DNA of 64,000 nucleotides, taken from NCBI GenBank assembly GCA_963642245.1, contig CAVIFY010000004.1, positions 30,184 through 94,183 on the forward strand, given 5' to 3'. Source of the stretch: CAG-217 sp963642245 (GTDB lineage: Bacteria; Bacillota; Clostridia; Oscillospirales; Acutalibacteraceae). Position 1 is the stretch's first letter. Each line of letters begins with the position of its first letter. Shown here in pieces: positions 43,090 to 51,600 of this stretch. A model generated the notes under the pieces. The model was not told the origin of the DNA and ran no database searches. It saw nothing but the letters and a program-made list of their open reading frames with translations. Made by a program: the position numbers and the translations under genes.

Positions 43090-43863
43090 ATGCTTTACCG
43101 TACAGATTTTGACCAGAGCGGGCGCAAGACCCTGTGCCAAATGGACGGGGTCAACGCCGATATGCTCATGGACATTTTTGTGCAAAAGCTGGCCCCCGGC
43201 GACACCCTGACCCTGGAAGAAGCGGAGAAAGAGTGCGCCGTGCTGCTGCTCTCCGGCCAAGTGACCTTTGCCGTCGGCGACAGCATAAACGAGACCTGCA
43301 AGCGCAAAGATCCATTTGAAAAGAAGCCCTACGCCGTGCACTTTTGCCGGGGCACCAAGGCCACCGTTACCGCCCTGGAAGACAGCCAGGTGCTGGTGCA
43401 AATGACCGACAATGACCGCACCTGGGCGCCGGAATTCTACCACCCGGGCAACTGCCTGTACCAGGAGTTCGGCAAGGGCCAGTGGAACGGCACCGGGCAC
43501 CGGATCGTTGCCACCATGTTCGATCTGGACAACGCCCCCCAGTCCAACCTGGTGATGGGCGAGGTGTTCAACCAGCCGGGGCGCTGGTCCTCTTATCCGC
43601 CCCACTACCACCCCCAACCGGAGGTGTATTACTACCGGTTTGACCACCCGGAGGGCTTCGGCGCCGGGTTTGAGGGCGACACCCCTTATAAAACACAAAA
43701 CGGTGACTGCCTGTGCATTCGGGGCGGCAACGCCCACCAGCAGGTCACCGCTCCCGGGTACGAGATGTATTATGTATGGCTGATCCGGCACTTAGACGGC
43801 GACCCGTGGGACAAAACCAGGATCTATGTGCCGGAATATGAGTGGCTTGCCAATGCGGACTGA
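43090..43863 (+). CDS. iolB: 5-deoxy-glucuronate isomerase
   Basis: Inositol catabolism enzyme converting 5-deoxyglucuronate to 2-deoxy-5-keto-gluconate. 257 residues, close to the family size of about 270, cupin-like: PPHYHPQPEVYYYRF (about 174) supplies metal ligands, and GGNAHQQVTAPGYEMYYVWLIRHL (split, about 217-240) is the second cupin motif. GGAGGAACC precedes ATG 43090. No other iol gene is in the window, so it may act on a related uronate. Confidence 0.88.
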   Translation: MLYRTDFDQSGRKTLCQMDGVNADMLMDIFVQKLAPGDTLTLEEAEKECAVLLLSGQVTFAVGDSINETCKRKDPFEKKPYAVHFCRGTKATVTALEDSQVLVQMTDNDRTWAPEFYHPGNCLYQEFGKGQWNGTGHRIVATMFDLDNAPQSNLVMGEVFNQPGRWSSYPPHYHPQPEVYYYRFDHPEGFGAGFEGDTPYKTQNGDCLCIRGGNAHQQVTAPGYEMYYVWLIRHLDGDPWDKTRIYVPEYEWLANAD

Positions 43864-44953
43864 AGAAAGAATTATTGAAAGTTATACGGACATTCCTGCC
43901 CTGCTGGAGGACTGCGGCGCCTATCGCCCCTTTCTCTGCTGCGGCAAGAGCTTTGAAAAGACGGCGGCCTTTGCCTACCTGCAAGACCGCTGCCACCTGA
44001 CGGTATGGGACACGGTGCGCCCCAATCCCCGCTACGAGGATATGGTGGCGGCAGCCGAATTATACCGCAAAGAGGGCTGCGACTTTATCATCGGCGCCGG
44101 TGGCGGCTCGCCCCTGGACAGTGCCAAGATGATCAAGCTGCTGATCACCAACCCGGGCGTGGTGGGCTACGATGTGGAGCTGCGGGACAATGACATTCCC
44201 TTTTTGGCCATTCCCACCACCAGCGGCACCGGCAGCGAGGCCACCCGGTACTCCATTTTTTATGTAAACGAGGACGAGAAGCACTCTGTCAGCCACCCCG
44301 GGTTCCTGCCCGGCTATGTGCTGCTGGATCCCACCTTTTTGCAGACGGTGCCGGACTACCAGCGCAAGTGCACCTGCCTGGACGCTCTGTGCCACGCCAT
44401 TGAGAGCTACTGGAGCGTGCGCAGCACCCCGGAGAGCCGCACCTACGCCCAAAAGGCCATTCGCCTGTACTTTGAGCACCTGGACGGCTATCTGGCAAAC
44501 ACCCCGGCAGGCAATGCGGGTATGCTCCGCGCCTCCTACAACGCCGGGCGCGCCATTGACTTTACCTCCACCACAGCAGCCCACGCCATGTGCTACAACA
44601 TCACCATGCACTGCCACACCAGCCACGGCCACTCCGTTGCCGCCGGGCTGGCAGAGATCTGGGACTATATGCTCACCCACAACGACCGGGTGAACGACCC
44701 CCGGGGCCGGGACTATGTGCTGGCCGGGTTCGACCAGATCGGCACCCTGATGGGTGGTCAAAACGGCGCGGACGGCGCCGCCATCTTCCGCTCCCTGCTG
44801 GAGAGAATGGAGCTGCAACCGCCTGCCGCTACCCCGGCGCAGTGCGCCGCCTTTGCCAAGACGGTGGACATCAGCCGCCTGGGCAACAACCCCACCAAAT
44901 TGGCGGTAGAGGATGTGGAAGCGCTGTACCGCAAGATCCTGGTGCATGAATAA
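43853..44953 (+). CDS. iron-containing alcohol dehydrogenase
   Basis: 366 residues from ATG 43853, overlapping the iolB end by 11 bp. NAD-binding GAGGGSPLDSAKM (about 82-94), IPTTSGTGSEATRYSIFY (about 120-137) and metal-ligand regions DALCHAIESYWS and HCHTSHGHSVAAGL are visible. The TSGTGSEATRY...SVSHP pattern is close to the subgroup annotated as phosphonoacetaldehyde reductase, but no phosphonate genes are here. Coupling to iolB suggests reduction of an aldehyde from the same route. Confidence 0.85.
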   Translation: MRTEERIIESYTDIPALLEDCGAYRPFLCCGKSFEKTAAFAYLQDRCHLTVWDTVRPNPRYEDMVAAAELYRKEGCDFIIGAGGGSPLDSAKMIKLLITNPGVVGYDVELRDNDIPFLAIPTTSGTGSEATRYSIFYVNEDEKHSVSHPGFLPGYVLLDPTFLQTVPDYQRKCTCLDALCHAIESYWSVRSTPESRTYAQKAIRLYFEHLDGYLANTPAGNAGMLRASYNAGRAIDFTSTTAAHAMCYNITMHCHTSHGHSVAAGLAEIWDYMLTHNDRVNDPRGRDYVLAGFDQIGTLMGGQNGADGAAIFRSLLERMELQPPAATPAQCAAFAKTVDISRLGNNPTKLAVEDVEALYRKILVHE

Positions 44954-45338
44954 ATAAAAAGCGGACGGCAGGTTACCGCCCCTACTGATTATATACAATG
45001 TGGCTCCCCTTTTTATGTAACAAAGGGGAGCTGTCGCATTTTTGCGACTGAGGGGATAAAACAATCGGCCCGATGTGGGCATCGGGCCCTACATTTTTTT
45101 ATTTATCAAATTCAATTTGTAAGGTGCGATGCCCACATCGCACCGCAATCCCTCCGTCAACGCCTATGGCGTTGCCACCACCTAACCGGTGCCCGTCCCC
45201 TCTGTCGCTGTGCGACATCTCCCCGCACTGCGGGGAGTCGCCCTTTACAAGGGAGGCGGAGGCTAAAAATTCAAGAATTTTCGTAGGGCGGGGGCTTGCT
45301 CCCGCCGCAGATCCACCCGCTTTTGTGGGAGAAAAGAC
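44954..45338. repeat. cluster of palindromic intergenic repeats
   Basis: No gene is seen. It holds GTAGGG-family palindromes at 44961-44985 (minus), 45066-45092 (minus) and 45282-45307 (plus); a related 45123-45144 (GGTGCGATG...CATCGCACC); a GCTCCCCTTT/AAAGGGGAGC stem (45003-45032) with GTCGCA/TGCGAC (45034-45050); and small stems at 45158-45174, 45204-45216 and 45219-45237. The 45001-45056 and 45150-45260 parts resemble short repeats I recall from gut Clostridia. Confidence 0.75.
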
Positions 45339-45367
45339 AAAGGACCGTACAGTGTACGGTCCTTTTT
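45339..45367. terminator. bidirectional terminator
   Basis: Stem AAAGGACCGTACA/TGTACGGTCCTTT with T5 on the plus side and TTTGTCTTTT on the minus side, 6 bp after the FRG gene stop. Confidence 0.75.
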
Positions 45368-45372
45368 GCATT

Positions 45373-46371
45373 TTATAAATCAAATTTGGCGGCCTTTTCA
45401 AACCCGGTTTTTACATCCAGCAGGCAGTCGTAATTGTACCAGGGGGCCTCCCGCTCGATCATTTGCAGCAGCGCCGGGCAGATCTCCGCGTCCAGGATCC
45501 ACTTGGTCACCTCAAAATCCTCCCGAATGTTCTTGGTGGGATAACCGTTGAACATCAGGGAAAAATCCGTCAGCAGCAAAAACACGCCCTGCTGGTAGCG
45601 CATTAGATCATTGGTGGGAATACCGATCAGCTTGGCGCTGGGGGCATTGCCCATTAAGGCCATATCCTGGCGCTCCTGCTCCATTTGCCGCAGCATTTGG
45701 CGCAGCCCGGCGGCACCGCCCTGCATTAGGCTCTTAATATAATCCTCCCGCTGCCGGAACACATACACCTTGTAGTCCTCCAGCCAGGCATTGGCCGTAG
45801 CCAGGGACTCGGTGTAGTCCTGATCGTCCCGAATTTTTACCGTATAAAGCACCAGGGGCGCCGGGTAGACCTGCCGGTTCTTCAGCGCAAAGGACAGGGC
45901 CACATACAGGCTCTTGGTAAAATCCACAAAGGGCGACACATCCAAATAATGCTGGGAAAAGGCAAACAGCCGATAAAGATCTTGCCGGGGCTGCGGGTCC
46001 ATCACCTTCTCATACAGGTGCATATAGCTGCCGTCCCGGCTGTAAAAGTCATACACAAAGTCCGCCGTTACCTTGGCTACCGCGTCCCCGTCGCCAAACA
46101 GCGCCTGCCGGTTGCGAAAAATGGTGGGGATCAGCGGCCGGGTGCGGTCGTCCACCCGCTCGCCACGGTAAAAGATCTTTTCTTTTTTGTCCAAAAACGG
46201 CGCTTTCAGCAGCTGCTCAAATTCTTCCAGGGTGTGCACCTCGCGGCGCACCAGAGAAAAATCCACATCTAAAGCGTCAATGACCTGCGCCTCCCACTCG
46301 GCAAACTTATCGTCTGCAAAGCGGGCGCGCAGGTCCTTTTCCGTTTGTTTTGCTCTCTCGATCAGGTTCAT
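45373..46371 (-). CDS. FRG-domain protein
   Basis: 332 residues, soluble. The FRG domain (about 45-200) is marked by IFYRGERVDD...LIPTIFRNR (about 66-88) and FAFSQHYLDVSPFVDFTKSLYVALSFAL (split; about 137-164), matching the F-RG and QH...DFT...AL-FA elements. The domain's biochemical role is not settled. The start lies 1 bp from the stop of the polysaccharide deacetylase gene, so they form an operon. No transmembrane segment is seen. Confidence 0.8.
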   Translation of the reverse strand: MNLIERAKQTEKDLRARFADDKFAEWEAQVIDALDVDFSLVRREVHTLEEFEQLLKAPFLDKKEKIFYRGERVDDRTRPLIPTIFRNRQALFGDGDAVAKVTADFVYDFYSRDGSYMHLYEKVMDPQPRQDLYRLFAFSQHYLDVSPFVDFTKSLYVALSFALKNRQVYPAPLVLYTVKIRDDQDYTESLATANAWLEDYKVYVFRQREDYIKSLMQGGAAGLRQMLRQMEQERQDMALMGNAPSAKLIGIPTNDLMRYQQGVFLLLTDFSLMFNGYPTKNIREDFEVTKWILDAEICPALLQMIEREAPWYNYDCLLDVKTGFEKAAKFDL

Positions 46372-46372
46372 A

Positions 46373-47704
46373 TCAATGGGTGTTGTTGTTGATGGTCTTG
46401 TAGTCGATATACTGCTGGCCGGCCTTGGGCGCCTTGCCGGTTTTGGCCTGGATCATCTCAGACACCGTTACGATCTGATAGCCCTTTTTCACCAGTGCGG
46501 GCACGATCTTTTCCACAGCGTCGGCGGTGGTGGAGTAAATATCGTGCATCAGGATAATGCTGCCGTCATAGGCGCCATGCTCTGCCCGGCTGATGATCTG
46601 GGCCGGGTTCTTGGACTTCCAGTCCTCGGTATCCACCGACCAGTAGGCAATGATCATACCCTCTTTTTTGGCTGCGTTTTGCATGACGCTGCTCATATTG
46701 CCGCCGGGGCAGCGGAACGCCGTGGGCCGCTTGCCGCAGGCTTTGTACACTGCGTCCGAGCACTTGATCACATCTGCCTCGGTCACATGCTTGCCGTAGT
46801 GATCGTGGTTGTATGTATGGTTGCCCAGCTCACAGCCCAGCTCCAGCTCTCGCTTCAAATACTTCTTGGTGTTGTCATTGATCCGGGTGCCTACCATAAA
46901 GAAGGTGGCGCGGGCGCCATACTTCTCCAGCACATCCAAAATGCGGCCGGTAGAGCCGTCAAAGGCCGGGCCATCGTCAAAGGACAGGGCCACCATCGGC
47001 TTGTCCTTATCAATATTGGCGGGCAATTTCACCGTCTCCGCGATCTTTACGCTCTTGACCTCGCTCCAGGGGCCGTATTTGGTGCTGCTGCCCACGGCCA
47101 TACTGCCGCGCATACGCACATAGTAAGTGGCCTTTTCCGTCAGCTTTTCCAGCACGGCACTGGTCTCTCCGGTTTTGAAGTCCTTGGTCTGGGTGCCGTC
47201 GGCGCCAAAGTCCTTATCCAGGGTATATTGCAGCTGATAGCCCGCTGCGCCTGCGTCCGTAGACCAGCGCAGGTTCATAGAACCCTCCGCCAGGGAGGAC
47301 ACCTCCACATTCGGTGCGCCGGGCAGGGTGTACGCCGTCACCTCCGGGCTGAAATCGCCGGTATATTCCTGATCTCTGTAGATCTTATACGCCCGCACCT
47401 TGTAGCGGTACACGGTGGCCGGCGCCAGGTCCTTGACCTGCACCCGGGTATTCTTTTTGCCCTCTACGGTCTGTACTTTTTCATAATCGTGCCGATCGCC
47501 GGAGGACTGAAAAATCTGATACCCGTCGGCGCCCTTCACCCGGTGCCACGCCAGGGCACAGTCCGTCTGCTTGCCCTCCTGGGTCACCTCTAACTGCTCC
47601 ACAGCCTTGACTGTCTTTGCCTGTACCACAGACACAGCGCCAAAGGTTGCCACCAGGATCGCAAACACTAAAAAAAGCGCTGTTACGCGCACTTTATTCG
47701 CCAT
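46373..47704 (-). CDS. secreted polysaccharide deacetylase with two fibronectin III domains
   Basis: 443 residues from ATG 47704 (AGAGGAGG upstream). N-terminal membrane segment or signal (about 8-30, ending VVQAK). Two FnIII-like domains (about 35-125 and 130-225). The NodB domain (about 235-425) has SFDDGP (about 241), HTYNHDHYG for the metal His pair, RCPGGN, DTEDWK and IILMHD. It probably removes N- or O-acetyl groups from peptidoglycan or another cell-wall glycan. Confidence 0.92.
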   Translation of the reverse strand: MANKVRVTALFLVFAILVATFGAVSVVQAKTVKAVEQLEVTQEGKQTDCALAWHRVKGADGYQIFQSSGDRHDYEKVQTVEGKKNTRVQVKDLAPATVYRYKVRAYKIYRDQEYTGDFSPEVTAYTLPGAPNVEVSSLAEGSMNLRWSTDAGAAGYQLQYTLDKDFGADGTQTKDFKTGETSAVLEKLTEKATYYVRMRGSMAVGSSTKYGPWSEVKSVKIAETVKLPANIDKDKPMVALSFDDGPAFDGSTGRILDVLEKYGARATFFMVGTRINDNTKKYLKRELELGCELGNHTYNHDHYGKHVTEADVIKCSDAVYKACGKRPTAFRCPGGNMSSVMQNAAKKEGMIIAYWSVDTEDWKSKNPAQIISRAEHGAYDGSIILMHDIYSTTADAVEKIVPALVKKGYQIVTVSEMIQAKTGKAPKAGQQYIDYKTINNNTH

Positions 47705-47734
47705 TATCGGACAACCTCCTCTCTTATCAAGATG

Positions 47735-47763
47735 ATTATATAGCAAGCCATTCAAAAAGGCAA
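47735..47763 (-). promoter_or_regulatory. promoter of the deacetylase-FRG operon
   Basis: Minus strand TTGCCT (47763-47758), 17 bp, TATAAT (47740-47735), about 31 bp before the start codon. Confidence 0.65.
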
Positions 47764-47885
47764 CAGGAATTTGTAACTAAAATGTAATGTTTTTGGCACC
47801 CTTTCTTGTGCACATTTTCAGCGCCGATTTTTGGCTGAAAATATGGGACAAAATTACCGGTCTGTCGTCCATTATTTTTTCCTTA

Positions 47886-47914
47886 TTGACCGGCGGTGCC
47901 GTTCGTGTTACTAT
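47886..47914 (+). promoter_or_regulatory. promoter of the Ech hydrogenase operon
   Basis: TTGACC (47886-47891), 17 bp, TACTAT (47909-47914), followed by an A/T-rich leader and AAGGAGAAAG before ATG 47959. Confidence 0.65.
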
Positions 47915-47958
47915 TATAATTATAATATTATAACTTAAGCAAGGAGAAAGACGAAACC

Positions 47959-49881
47959 ATGGAACAGATGCAGATCTTGCTGGCGGTCCTGGTGTTCCTG
48001 CCCTTTGTCAGTGCCCTGTTGCTGGCACTGTGCGGCAGCAACCGTGTGCGCCGGGTCATCGTCTATGGCAGCGCCGGGGTGCTGATGATCAGCGCCGTGG
48101 CCTTTGCCGTGTGTTTCTTCTCGGGGGAGAATTTACAACTGCGCTTTTTACAAGGCGGCGGGGTCATTGACCATACCATGCTGGCACTGGAAGCCGGCTT
48201 TGTGGTGCTGATCACCGCACTGGGCATTAAGTACCGGCGCTACTATGTGGCGGTGCTGTCCATTGCCCAAACGGCGCTGACCTTTGTGTACGAGCTGGGG
48301 GGCTACAAGCCCGCCGTGCAGCCCTACAACCTGTTTGTAGACGAGCTGACGGTCATTATGGTGCTGATCATTGCCATTGTAGGCACACTCATCACAGTAT
48401 ATGCAGTGGGCTATATGCGTGATTACCATAACCACCATAAGGAATTTACCGACCGGCGGCGTTTTTTCTTTGCCATGCTGTATGTGTTTTTAGGCGCCAT
48501 GTTCGGTCTGGTGCTGTCCAATAACCTGCTGTGGCTCTATTTCTTTTGGGAGATCACCAGCATTGTGTCCTTCCTGCTCATCGGCTACACCCGCACCCGG
48601 GAGGCGGTGCAAAACAGCTTCCGCGCCCTGTGGATGAACCTGCTGGGCGGGCTGGGCTTTGCGGCAGCCATCTTTTGGGCCGGGGTGCGCTTTGGGGTCA
48701 CGGACCTGCAAAGCCTGATCCTGTGCGACGGTAAGCTGGTGGTGGCACCGGTGATCTTGCTGGCCTTTGCTGCGCTGACCAAGAGCGCGCAGCTGCCCTT
48801 CTCCCGCTGGCTGCTGGGGGCAATGGTGGCGCCGACGCCCTCCTCTGCCCTGCTGCACAGCGCCACCATGGTCAAGGCCGGTGTGTACCTGCTGATCCGC
48901 CTGGCGCCGGTGATGCACGGCACCTATGCAGGCTCTATGGTGAGCCTGGTGGGCGGCTTTACCTTTCTCATTACTTCTATGCTGGCCATCACCGTCAGCG
49001 ACGGCAAGGCCGTACTGGCCTACTCCACCATCTCCAACCTGGGGCTGATCGCCGCCTGTGCCGGTGTGGGCCGGCAGGAGACGGTGTGGGCCGCCGTGCT
49101 GCTGCTGATCTTCCACGCCGTGTCCAAATCCCTGCTGTTCCAGACAGTCGGCGCCATTGAGAACGCCACCGGCAGCCGGGATATCGAGTCCATGCACGGG
49201 CTGATCGCCCGGCACCCCCGACTGGCGCTGACCCTGTCCATCGGCATTGCCGGTATGTTCCTGGCGCCCTTTGGTATGCTCATCTCCAAGTGGGCGGCGC
49301 TGAAGGCCTTTGTGGACAGCGGCTCCATTATCCTGGTGCTGTTTATCTGCTTTGGCTCCGCCACCACCCTGTTTTACTGGACCAAGTGGGTGGCCACCGT
49401 GCTGTCCTGGAACCGCAAGGACCAACGGCAAAAGAACACCACCTCCCGGGGCCAGTGGGCCTCGCTGCTCATACACTCCGCACTGATGGTGCTGCTGTGC
49501 TTTGCATTCCCGGCGGTGTCCAAATTCGTGGTCACCCCCTACCTGGCCGGTGTGTACGGCCACGCCTCGGCGGTGCTGTCCAGCGACAATATTCTCATTA
49601 TGATCATTATGCTGGTGCTGATCTTTGTGGTGCCGATGGTGACCATGATCCTGCTGCGCCGCTCCCACATCACCTTTGAAGATACTTACCTGGCCGGAGT
49701 AAATACCGGCAAGCAGACTTATTTTTATGACGCTATGGGCGAGCCCAAGCACTCCTGGATCACCAACTGGTACTTGACCGACCTGTTCGGCGAGGCCAAG
49801 CTGTGGAAGCCCAGCGTGGTGCTCTCCACGGCAGCCATCTTGATCTATACCGTCATTGCGTTAGGAGGTGTGGTACGATGA
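47959..49881 (+). CDS. echA: Ech-type hydrogenase membrane subunit A (NuoL/Mrp-like)
   Basis: 640 residues with about 15 membrane helices; antiporter-like ion channel subunit. Conserved elements include LYFFWEITSIVSFLLIGYTR (about 194; the essential Glu) and LTKSAQLPFSRWLLGAMVAPTPSSALLHSATMVKAGVYLL (split; about 273-312) with the Lys and His of the ion path. The long C-terminal part (DTYLAGVNTG) fits EchA/HyfB-type subunits. First gene of the operon; its stop overlaps the echB start. Confidence 0.93.
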   Translation: MEQMQILLAVLVFLPFVSALLLALCGSNRVRRVIVYGSAGVLMISAVAFAVCFFSGENLQLRFLQGGGVIDHTMLALEAGFVVLITALGIKYRRYYVAVLSIAQTALTFVYELGGYKPAVQPYNLFVDELTVIMVLIIAIVGTLITVYAVGYMRDYHNHHKEFTDRRRFFFAMLYVFLGAMFGLVLSNNLLWLYFFWEITSIVSFLLIGYTRTREAVQNSFRALWMNLLGGLGFAAAIFWAGVRFGVTDLQSLILCDGKLVVAPVILLAFAALTKSAQLPFSRWLLGAMVAPTPSSALLHSATMVKAGVYLLIRLAPVMHGTYAGSMVSLVGGFTFLITSMLAITVSDGKAVLAYSTISNLGLIAACAGVGRQETVWAAVLLLIFHAVSKSLLFQTVGAIENATGSRDIESMHGLIARHPRLALTLSIGIAGMFLAPFGMLISKWAALKAFVDSGSIILVLFICFGSATTLFYWTKWVATVLSWNRKDQRQKNTTSRGQWASLLIHSALMVLLCFAFPAVSKFVVTPYLAGVYGHASAVLSSDNILIMIIMLVLIFVVPMVTMILLRRSHITFEDTYLAGVNTGKQTYFYDAMGEPKHSWITNWYLTDLFGEAKLWKPSVVLSTAAILIYTVIALGGVVR

Positions 49882-50762
49882 GCAACGCTGCTGTTGCCGC
49901 CATCAGTGTGGCGCTGTACATTCTGCTGGCGCCGGGCGTGGGCGGTCTGCTGCAAGGCATAGACCGCAAGGTCACCGCCCGTATGCAAGGGCGCCAAGGC
50001 CCGCCGCTGCTCCAGTCCTTCTACGATGTGGGCAAGCTGCTGGGCAAAGAGACCAAATATATGAACCACATTCAGATCGTCTGCCATGTGAGCTTTCTGA
50101 TTTTCGTTATCTTTACCGGGGCGCTGTTTTTCGGCGGCGGCGATCTGCTGCTGATCTTCTTTGCCCTGACCACCGCCAACCTGTGCCTGATCCTGGCGGC
50201 CACCACCTGCAACAGCCCCTATGCGGCTATGGGTGCCAACCGGGAAATGCTGCAAACCATGGCCTATGAGCCCATGGTGCTGCTCACCGCCGTTGGCTTT
50301 TACCTGGCTACCGGCAGCTTTAAGGTCAGCGACATTGTGCGTGCGGACGGCCTGCCGCCCATCATGTACCTGCCCGGCGTGTTTTGCGGCTTTTTATTTA
50401 TTCTCACCATCAAGCTGCGCAAGCACCCCTTTGACCTGTCTACCAGCCACCACGCTCATCAGGAGATGGTCAAGGGGCTGACCACCGAGTTCAACGGCGT
50501 CACCCTCTTGATCGTGGAGGTGAGCCACTGGTACGAGAATGTGTTTTTAATGGGCATTATCGCCCTGTTTTTCATCAACAGCAAGCCCTGGAGCTATGCG
50601 CTGGCGGCCGTGGCCGTGGTGCTGTCCTACTTCCTGGAAATTCTCATTGACAACACCAACGCCCGCCTGAAGTGGCAGCGTATGTTCAAGATCACCTGGG
50701 CGGTGACCATGATCATCGGGGTCATCAACATCTTTGTTTTGCAAGTGCTAAAGGGGGTATAA
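49878..50762 (+). CDS. echB: Ech-type hydrogenase membrane subunit B (NuoH-like)
   Basis: 294 residues, about eight helices. RKVTARMQGRQGPPLLQSFYDVGKLLGKE (split; about 27-55) is the NuoH/EchB quinone-pocket-like loop, and LRKHPFDLSTSHHAHQEMVKGLTTEF (about 178-203) the second conserved loop with acidic residues. It anchors the peripheral arm and links electron transfer to ion flow. GGAGGTG precedes ATG 49878, which overlaps echA by 4 bp. Confidence 0.93.
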   Translation: MSNAAVAAISVALYILLAPGVGGLLQGIDRKVTARMQGRQGPPLLQSFYDVGKLLGKETKYMNHIQIVCHVSFLIFVIFTGALFFGGGDLLLIFFALTTANLCLILAATTCNSPYAAMGANREMLQTMAYEPMVLLTAVGFYLATGSFKVSDIVRADGLPPIMYLPGVFCGFLFILTIKLRKHPFDLSTSHHAHQEMVKGLTTEFNGVTLLIVEVSHWYENVFLMGIIALFFINSKPWSYALAAVAVVLSYFLEILIDNTNARLKWQRMFKITWAVTMIIGVINIFVLQVLKGV

Positions 50763-50764
50763 GT

Positions 50765-51202
50765 ATGCCGAATGTAACCAAATCGCCGTGGATCATGCAC
50801 TACGACGGCACCTCCTGCAACGGCTGCGATATTGAGGTGCTGGCCTGCCTGACCCCCCTCTACGATGTGGAGCGGTTCGGGGTCATTAACACCGGCAACC
50901 CCAAGCACGCGGATATTCTGCTGATCACCGGCTCCGTCAACCATCAAAATGCGCCGGTGGTACGCCAGATCTACGAGCAGATGAACGAGCCTAAGGTGGT
51001 GTGCGCCATTGGGGTGTGCGCCTGCAACGGCGGCGTGTTCAAGGACTGCTACAATGTGCTGGGCGGGGTGGACAAAGTGATCCCCGTGGATATTTATGTG
51101 CCCGGGTGCGCCGCACGGCCGGAAAGTATTATTGACGGCGTGGTACAGTCCGTGGCACTGCTGCAAGAAAAAAGCGAACACCGAAAGGAGGCCGCAGAAT
51201 GA
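50765..51202 (+). CDS. echC: Ech-type hydrogenase small subunit
   Basis: 145 residues, NuoB-like, carrying the proximal [4Fe-4S] cluster: CNGCDIEVLACLTP (about 18-31), AIGVCACNGGVF (about 81) and VPGCAARPE (about 112). No Tat signal, so it faces the cytosol as in other group 4 hydrogenases. It begins 2 bp after echB and overlaps the next gene by 4 bp. Confidence 0.95.
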   Translation: MPNVTKSPWIMHYDGTSCNGCDIEVLACLTPLYDVERFGVINTGNPKHADILLITGSVNHQNAPVVRQIYEQMNEPKVVCAIGVCACNGGVFKDCYNVLGGVDKVIPVDIYVPGCAARPESIIDGVVQSVALLQEKSEHRKEAAE

Positions 51203-51600
51203 ACCCAAGTTACACCATTGAAGATGTGGACATCAAGACCCTGTACCGAATGATGCTGGAGCACCTGCGCGCCGGCTTTCGACTGGTACAGATCGGTGCC
51301 ACCGGAAGAGCAGACGGCACGGAGCTGATCTATTCCGTTGCCAAAGATTACCAAATGGACAACTTCCGGGTATTTGTGGAGCCGGGGGAGATCATCAACT
51401 CCATCTCGGATATTTTTCCCTCCGCCGCACTGTTTGAGAACGAGATCGCCGAGCTGTTCGGGGTGGATATTGACTGTATCAACCTGGACTTCCACGGCAA
51501 ATTCTACCGGATAGACAAAGAAACGCCCTTTTGCAAGACCCCTATGGGCGAGAATGTGACCATTGTAAAAAAGACTGAGGGAGGTGCAGAGAATGGCTAA
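51199..51600 (+). CDS. echD: Ech-type hydrogenase subunit D (NuoC-like)
   Basis: 133 residues, similar in position and size to EchD/NuoC 30-kDa-like subunits: IYSVAKDYQMDNFRVFVEPGEIINSISDIFPSAALFENEIAELFGV (split; about 45-92), where the FP/E..EI.ELFG motif is diagnostic. It is thought to be a structural linker between small and large subunits. ATGA overlap with echC; AAAGGAGG precedes it. Confidence 0.9.
   Translation: MNPSYTIEDVDIKTLYRMMLEHLRAGFRLVQIGATGRADGTELIYSVAKDYQMDNFRVFVEPGEIINSISDIFPSAALFENEIAELFGVDIDCINLDFHGKFYRIDKETPFCKTPMGENVTIVKKTEGGAENG

Noticed and set aside
41194..43791. An 865-codon open frame on the minus strand
   Set aside because: Antisense to the CapD-like gene and iolB, both strongly supported by motifs. 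The frame reflects GC-rich codon bias.
44954..45372. CRISPR array in the palindrome-rich intergenic block
   Set aside because: Repeats are individual palindromes of differing sequence without equal spacers, and no cas gene is present.
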